Positions 12,603 to 16,745 of a DNA stretch of 16,745 nucleotides are shown here, piece by piece. Each line of letters begins with the position of its first letter. The stretch's first letter is position 1. The notes below the pieces were generated by a model that was not told the DNA's origin, ran no database searches, and saw only the letters and a list, made by a program, of their open reading frames with translations. The position numbers were made by a program, and so were the translations under genes. The stretch is from Lachnospiraceae bacterium UBA7060 (lineage in GTDB: Bacteria; Bacillota; Clostridia; Lachnospirales; Lachnospiraceae), in contig DLAA01000155.1 in the NCBI GenBank assembly GCA_002493835.1, forward strand, positions 1,101 through 17,845, in the 5' to 3' direction.

Positions 12603-12617
12603 AATTGCGAATGAAAG
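12603..12617. promoter_or_regulatory. Candidate DeoR operator, copy 2
   Basis: AATTGCGAATGAAAG lies between the divergent activase and GRE promoters, 5 bases from the activase -35 box and 26 bases from the GRE -35 box. It matches 14 of 15 bases of the motif by the deoR promoter (11558-11572), as expected for a shared regulator site. Confidence 0.45.
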
Positions 12618-12643
12618 AAAATTTAATTTCTAATAAAAATATA

Positions 12644-12672
12644 TTGACAAAAACGAGATACAAGGTTAATAT
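12644..12672 (+). promoter_or_regulatory. Strong promoter of the glycyl radical enzyme operon
   Basis: A perfect TTGACA (12644-12649), a 17-base spacer and TAATAT (12667-12672). The start codon follows about 50 bases later, after AAAGGA near 12706. Confidence 0.75.
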
Positions 12673-12722
12673 AGAATTACAAATGGAACACAAACAAATT
12701 TCAAATAAAAGGATGAGCGAAT

Positions 12723-15128
12723 ATGAACAATCATTTTGGAGGATTGACAGAGCGGATGGAGAGCTTCCGCGAGGATCTTCTGAACGCAAAGCCTCAGGTA
12801 TGCGTGGAGCGTGCGATGATCACGACACAGACTTATCGGGAAAACCAAGATCAGCCTCTAGCGATAAAACGTGCACTCATGCTGAAAAACGTTTTGGAAC
12901 AGATGACTATATTTATCGAACCGCAGACTATGATCGCCGGAAATCAGGCGTCCACTAACCGCAGCGCGCCGATATTCCCGGAGTACGCCATGAAATGGGT
13001 GATTGATGAACTGGACAAATTTGAACACCGGGACGGGGATGTGTTCTATATTACGGAGGAGAACAAGCAGAAGCTTCGCGATATTGCTCCTTTCTGGGAA
13101 CACAACACCCTTCTGGACAGGGGGCTGGCGGCCTTTCCTCCTCATTCTAAGCTGTATTATGATCTGGGAATTATTAAATCCGAGGGAAACATCACATCCG
13201 GCGATGCGCACTGTGCCGTGGATTACGGGCGGATGATGCAAGTCGGATTGAGGGATTATGAAAGACGGGCAAAGGAGAAGCTGGATGCCCTTGACTTGAC
13301 GGATTATAAAAATATTCAGAAAAGCTATTTTTACCGTGCCATCCTGATTGTGGCGGAGGCGGTCAGAACCTTTGCCGGGCGTTACAGTGCGCTGGCAAAT
13401 GAGATGGCGGCGGGGGAAGCTGACGGGGCAAGAAAAGAGGAACTTTTGGAGATGGGCCGTATTCTTTCCAAGGTGCCCTATGAGCCGGCAGAGAGTTTCC
13501 GGGAGGCGGTGCAGAGCCTTTGGCTGGTACATCTGGTACTGCAGATCGAGTCCAACGGGCACAGCCTTTCCTATGGGAGGATGGATCAATATCTGAATCC
13601 CTACTATGAGGCGGATTTGGAGAAAGGGCTGGTCACGGAGGAGGACGCCTGCGAGCTGATGTGCAACTTATGGCTGAAAACCTATACCATCAACAAGATC
13701 CGTTCCTGGAGCCATACCCAGTTTTCCGCAGGTTCGCCGCTGTACCAGAATGTCACGGTGGCGGGGCAGACCGCGGAGGGGAAGGACGCCACAAATCCCA
13801 TGTCGTGGCTGATCTTAAAGAGCGTGGCAAAATGCCATCTGACCCAGCCGAACCTTACCGTCAGGTACCACAAGGGGCTTAGCGATGCGTTTATGAAAGA
13901 GTGTATTGAGGTGGTGAAATGCGGTTTCGGGATGCCCGCCTTCAACGATGACGAAGTGATTATCCCCAGCTTTATCGAAAAAGGGGTGAAGCCGGAGGAC
14001 GCCTACAATTACAGCGCCATCGGCTGTGTGGAGACGGCCGTGCCAGGCAAGTGGGGCTACCGCTGCACGGGCATGAGCTTCTTGAACTTCCCGAAAGCCC
14101 TGCTGATTGCTATGAATGACGGGGTGGATCCGGCGTCTGGGACGAAGCTCTGCGAGGGGGTTGGCCATTTTAGGGATTTTACCAGTTTCGACCAGGTGCT
14201 TGCGTGCTGGGATAAGGTGATCCGGGAGATGTGCCGCCAGTGTACCATTATCGACGCCACCTGCGATATGGTTCTGGAGCACGATACGGCGGATATTCTC
14301 TGTTCCGCGCTCACCGATGACTGTATTGAGCGGGGACTGAATATGAAAGAGGGAGGCGCAGTCTACGATTTCATCAGCGACCTGCAGGTGGGTATCGCGA
14401 ATCTGGCGGACAGCCTTGCGGCGATAAAGAAGGTGGTGTTTGAAGAAAAGAAAGTTACCCCGGCAGAGCTCTGGGAGGCGCTGCAGGCGGACTTTGCGGG
14501 TGAAAAGAATGAGAAGATCCGTATGCTTTTGCAGGAGGCGCCGAAGTACGGGAATGACGACGACTATGTGGATCGTCTGGTCGTTGATGCCTACAACGTA
14601 TATATTGACGAGATGAAGAAATACCACAATACGAGGTACGGAAGAGGACCCATCGGCGGCGTATATTACGCAGGTACGTCTTCCATTTCCGCCAATGTCC
14701 CCCAGGGCGCGGGAACACTGGCGACGCCGGACGGCAGGAAGGCGGGGGAGCCGCTGGCGGAAGGGTGCTCGCCCAGTCACGCGGCGGACAAAAACGGCCC
14801 TACCGCAGTGTTTAAGAGTGTGTCAAAGCTGCCCACGGAGGAGATTACCGGCGGCGTGCTTTTAAACCAGAAAGTGACGCCGCAGATGCTGGCAAAGGAA
14901 GAGAACAGGCAGAAGCTGATTTCCCTGCTGCGGACATTCTTTAACAGGCTCCACGGGTATCATGTACAGTTCAATGTGGTCAGCAGAGAGACCCTGCTGG
15001 ATGCACAAAAGCATCCGGAAAACCACAGGGACCTGATCGTGCGGGTGGCGGGGTACAGCGCGTTCTTCAACGTGTTGTCGAAGAAAACCCAGGACGACAT
15101 TATCGAGCGGACGGAGCAGGTGTTATAG
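12723..15128 (+). CDS. Glycyl radical enzyme of the PflD/YbiW type (probable anhydrohexitol-6-phosphate lyase)
   Basis: The 801-residue oxygen-sensitive radical enzyme is full length. The glycyl radical site is IVRVAGYSAFF with Gly777 near the C-terminus. The active-site cysteine is Cys435 in SAIGCVE, followed by Glu437. This single-Cys GCxE pattern marks the dehydratase/lyase branch; pyruvate formate-lyase itself has two adjacent cysteines. The next gene is an Fsa-type aldolase and the divergent gene is the matching activase, the same trio as E. coli ybiW-fsaA and pflD-fsaB. Those E. coli enzymes open 1,5-anhydroglucitol or 1,5-anhydromannitol 6-phosphate to 1-deoxyfructose 6-phosphate. By this context the enzyme probably does the same. 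Which epimer it uses, or another substrate such as a polyol phosphate, cannot be read from sequence. It belongs to an operon with the aldolase, 44 bases downstream. Confidence 0.9.
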   Translation: MNNHFGGLTERMESFREDLLNAKPQVCVERAMITTQTYRENQDQPLAIKRALMLKNVLEQMTIFIEPQTMIAGNQASTNRSAPIFPEYAMKWVIDELDKFEHRDGDVFYITEENKQKLRDIAPFWEHNTLLDRGLAAFPPHSKLYYDLGIIKSEGNITSGDAHCAVDYGRMMQVGLRDYERRAKEKLDALDLTDYKNIQKSYFYRAILIVAEAVRTFAGRYSALANEMAAGEADGARKEELLEMGRILSKVPYEPAESFREAVQSLWLVHLVLQIESNGHSLSYGRMDQYLNPYYEADLEKGLVTEEDACELMCNLWLKTYTINKIRSWSHTQFSAGSPLYQNVTVAGQTAEGKDATNPMSWLILKSVAKCHLTQPNLTVRYHKGLSDAFMKECIEVVKCGFGMPAFNDDEVIIPSFIEKGVKPEDAYNYSAIGCVETAVPGKWGYRCTGMSFLNFPKALLIAMNDGVDPASGTKLCEGVGHFRDFTSFDQVLACWDKVIREMCRQCTIIDATCDMVLEHDTADILCSALTDDCIERGLNMKEGGAVYDFISDLQVGIANLADSLAAIKKVVFEEKKVTPAELWEALQADFAGEKNEKIRMLLQEAPKYGNDDDYVDRLVVDAYNVYIDEMKKYHNTRYGRGPIGGVYYAGTSSISANVPQGAGTLATPDGRKAGEPLAEGCSPSHAADKNGPTAVFKSVSKLPTEEITGGVLLNQKVTPQMLAKEENRQKLISLLRTFFNRLHGYHVQFNVVSRETLLDAQKHPENHRDLIVRVAGYSAFFNVLSKKTQDDIIERTEQVL

Positions 15129-15172
15129 AGTGACAAAAGCGGATAACAGACAGGAAAAGGAGTGTAAAAACC

Positions 15173-15850
15173 ATGAAGTTACTGATTGATGATGCTCACA
15201 TAGATTTGATTAAGCGGATTTATGAATTTTATCCGGTAGACGGCGTAACGACCAACCCGACCATTCTCGCAAAAGGCGGAAGAAACCCTTATGAGGTATT
15301 GAAAGAAATCCGGACATTTATCGGGGAAGGAGCGCAGCTCCATGTTCAGGCGGTGTCAAGAGAAGCGGCGGGGATGGTGAAAGAGGCGAAGCGCATTGTG
15401 GCGGAGCTTGGGGAGAATACCTTTGTCAAGATACCATCGCTTCCGGAAGGTTTCAAGGCCATGAAGATGCTGCGGGAGGAGGGAATCCGGTTCACAGCGA
15501 CAGCCGTCTACACGCCGATGCAGGCATTCCTTGCGGCAAAGTGCGGCGCTTCCTACACGGCTCCTTATATCAACCGGATTGACAATCTGGGATATAACGG
15601 CGTGCAGGTGGCGAAGAACATCCACGACATTTTCAGAAATAACAGGCTTGAAACGCAGGTGCTTGCCGCCAGCTTCAAAAACTCCCAGCAGCTTTTGGAG
15701 CTGTGCGAGTACGGGATCGGGGCTGCTACGGTTGCGCCGGAGGTAATCGAGGGGCTGGTGAAGAACCAGGCGGTCACGGCGGCTGTCGATGAGTTTATCA
15801 AGGATTTTGAGGGACTGACGGGCACCGGAAAAGATATGAGCAGCTGCTGA
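15173..15850 (+). CDS. fsa: Fructose-6-phosphate aldolase / transaldolase-like protein
   Basis: The 225-residue class I aldolase is of the small transaldolase (TalC/Fsa) family. VDGVTTNPTILAKGG lies at residues 22-36. The Schiff-base lysine is Lys86 in FVKIPSLPEG. TATAVYTPMQAFLAAKCGASYTAPYINRIDN (108-138) carries Tyr132, equivalent to the catalytic Tyr131 of E. coli FsaA. Length is near the usual 220. ATG 15173 follows AAGGAG. The likely role is retro-aldol cleavage of the ketose phosphate made by the GRE into glyceraldehyde 3-phosphate plus a three-carbon ketone (hydroxyacetone if the substrate is 1-deoxyfructose 6-phosphate). A glycerol dehydrogenase (GldA) that would reduce the latter is not in the window. 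The C-terminal tail (LTGTGKDMSSC) extends a little past the usual end. Confidence 0.92.
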   Translation: MKLLIDDAHIDLIKRIYEFYPVDGVTTNPTILAKGGRNPYEVLKEIRTFIGEGAQLHVQAVSREAAGMVKEAKRIVAELGENTFVKIPSLPEGFKAMKMLREEGIRFTATAVYTPMQAFLAAKCGASYTAPYINRIDNLGYNGVQVAKNIHDIFRNNRLETQVLAASFKNSQQLLELCEYGIGAATVAPEVIEGLVKNQAVTAAVDEFIKDFEGLTGTGKDMSSC

Positions 15851-15877
15851 AGTCGGTACTGGCTTGGAAGGGACGGT

Positions 15878-16120
15878 ATGGCTGACTTTGATACGGTGTG
15901 GGGAAATCGGTGCGGGACGCCTTATCTGTGTAGGATGTTTGCGGAGAAGAAGGGAAAAGATCCGGAGGAGGTGAACGGCGTCCAGGTTTTTGAGGCTGTA
16001 AACAAGCAGGATCCAGACGCGGTGGAATGTCTGCAGAAGTTTACTAAGGAGATCGCGGTTCAGCTTTTTAACTTGCAGACAGTGCTGGATCCGGAAAGAT
16101 TTGCCATCGGGGGCGGTATC
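15878..16120 (+). pseudogene. ROK-family sugar kinase, C-terminal fragment cut at both ends
   Basis: The frame from ATG 15878 reads VWGNRCGTPYLCRMFAEKKG, then EEVNGVQVFEAVNK, FTKEIAVQLFNLQTVLDPERFAIGGGI, which is the C-terminal half of ROK kinases. LDPERFAIGGGI is the helix-strand near the end. The ATP-binding N-terminal half (DxGGT loop) and the central catalytic region are missing: the DNA passes from the aldolase stop to this fragment within 27 bases. At about 16120 the kinase breaks off into the opposing transposase. A GGAAGGGA before ATG 15878 could allow translation, but no active kinase would result. In the intact pathway a kinase here could phosphorylate the incoming sugar analogue. 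Family is fairly sure. Confidence 0.75.
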
Positions 16121-16745
16121 CATGTGATATCAGACACTTCATCGGTAAAGTATAAAAAGATTTCGCCAAGAGAGCGGGTATCATTTGCTTCACGACTTTC
16201 TAGCGACAGCATCATATACCGGGTAAAAACAACTGCCGTGTGTGCAGTCATTGCATCGTAGGATAATGAATTACATTCCTTACTTAGATTCAGGCAGAGA
16301 TATTCCTTTCTCTTGTTACGGTTTCTTACATACACTACTTTTGCAGGAATGATTTTTTCATCCTTTACAACTTCGACTATGACAGAAAGCAGATATCTTG
16401 ATCTGCCTCTTCTCTTTTTGTTTTTACTGTTGATGGAAATCAGTGACATATCTTCGCCGTTATAACGGAAGAACATTTTAGGTGTTTTCTTTATCATTCC
16501 TATTACGTCATAGCCGATTCCTTTTACGGAATGAAGAGTACTCGGTGATGTAAACCAACTGTCGAAAAGTACGTATTTTGCGGGAATTGCTGCAGTCTTA
16601 GCAGCTTTCAAAAGTTCCAGCATTGCAGTCGTACTTTTTTCCATGGAAAGCTGTCGGCGTTTATAGCCAGCAGTTCTCTTATCCACGATACTGGCTTCAT
16701 TGATACGGTTCTTCTTGTTTTCAGAGGACAGCAGAATGCTGTTTA
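16121..16745 (-). pseudogene. IS4-type transposase, damaged and running off the right edge
   Basis: The minus-strand frame is open from the window edge (NSILLSSENKKNRINEASI...) through VDKRTAGYKRRQLSM, KYVLFDSWFTSPSTLHSVKGIGYDVIGMIKK and VYVRNRNKRKEYLCL to DEVSDITWI at about 16120. FDSWF carries an aspartate of the DDE triad. Where IS4 relatives have a Y-(2)-R-(3)-E block (YGKRWDIEVFFK-like) with the last catalytic glutamate, this frame jumps from YLCL to NLSKECNSL (near 16290), so about 30 residues seem deleted in frame. The C-terminus and the right inverted repeat are also lost, fused to the ROK fragment. The protein cannot be active. The start lies outside the window. Confidence 0.8.

Noticed and set aside
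12605..12958. 117-codon plus-strand ORF overlapping the GRE start
   Set aside because: It starts with TTG inside the promoter region, lacks a binding site and runs out of frame with the GRE, whose start is well supported.
13815..14780. 321-codon minus-strand ORF inside the glycyl radical enzyme gene
   Set aside because: It lies wholly antisense to a well-conserved enzyme, is rich in R, P and H as expected of a shadow frame in GC-rich coding DNA, and has no binding site or recognisable domain.
12723..15128. Pyruvate formate-lyase
   Set aside because: The active site has a single Cys in GCVE rather than the adjacent Cys-Cys of PFL, and the activase has two extra ferredoxin clusters and an Fsa partner gene.
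1..16745. tRNA or rRNA genes as integration targets
   Set aside because: No cloverleaf-like or ribosomal RNA sequence was seen at either element border or elsewhere; the border gene is tuf.

Overview
The window looks like a gut Firmicute of the Lachnospiraceae type (Clostridia). It has strong AGGAGG-like ribosome binding sites, a mix of AT-rich and moderately GC-rich blocks, a butyryl-CoA-dehydrogenase-like enzyme, an oxygen-sensitive glycyl radical enzyme and many layers of mobile DNA. The species cannot be told from the sequence alone.

Layout. (1) 1-3070: right part of a first element (E1), holding the tail of an unrecognised coiled-coil protein, an orphan winged-helix regulator, an acyl-CoA dehydrogenase and a divergent LysR regulator. 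(2) 3071-6443: a small AT-rich element (E2) with a short hypothetical gene, a decayed membrane-anchored gene and an Rpn-type nuclease/transposase. It has no integrase. (3) From 6444: start of a third element (E3), holding a gene apparently interrupted by an IS200-type insertion sequence, two hypothetical plasmid/ICE-type genes, a decayed relaxase and an alpha/beta hydrolase scrap. (4) 10623-16120: a metabolic locus with a DeoR regulator, a glycyl radical enzyme (GRE) activase, a divergent GRE, a fructose-6-phosphate-aldolase-like enzyme and a truncated ROK kinase. (5) 16121-16745: a damaged IS4-type transposase that runs off the window.

The most striking structure is at the two element borders. 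Each carries the last 17 codons plus stop of an elongation factor Tu gene (tuf): residues REGGR(T/I)VGSG..., at 3071-3124 and 6444-6497. The two copies differ almost only at synonymous positions. Each is preceded, exactly 121 bp upstream, by a pair of direct repeats with an 11-bp period. More 11-bp-period repeats follow each copy. This reads as a tandem array of elements that each integrated into the 3' end of tuf, with integrase arm sites beside the core sites. E2 has both ends but no recombinase, so it is either a cis-mobilizable remnant or a trans-mobilised element.

The metabolic locus has the gene set (GRE, activase, Fsa aldolase) of the recently described anhydroglycolysis pathway of E. 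coli YbiW/PflD. There, 1,5-anhydrohexitol 6-phosphates are opened to 1-deoxyfructose 6-phosphate and cleaved to glyceraldehyde 3-phosphate and hydroxyacetone. The GRE and activase promoters are divergent, and the same 15-base motif lies upstream of the -35 boxes of both the GRE and deoR promoters, so the DeoR protein probably controls the set. The downstream sugar kinase, which could have supplied the phosphorylated substrate, is broken at both ends.
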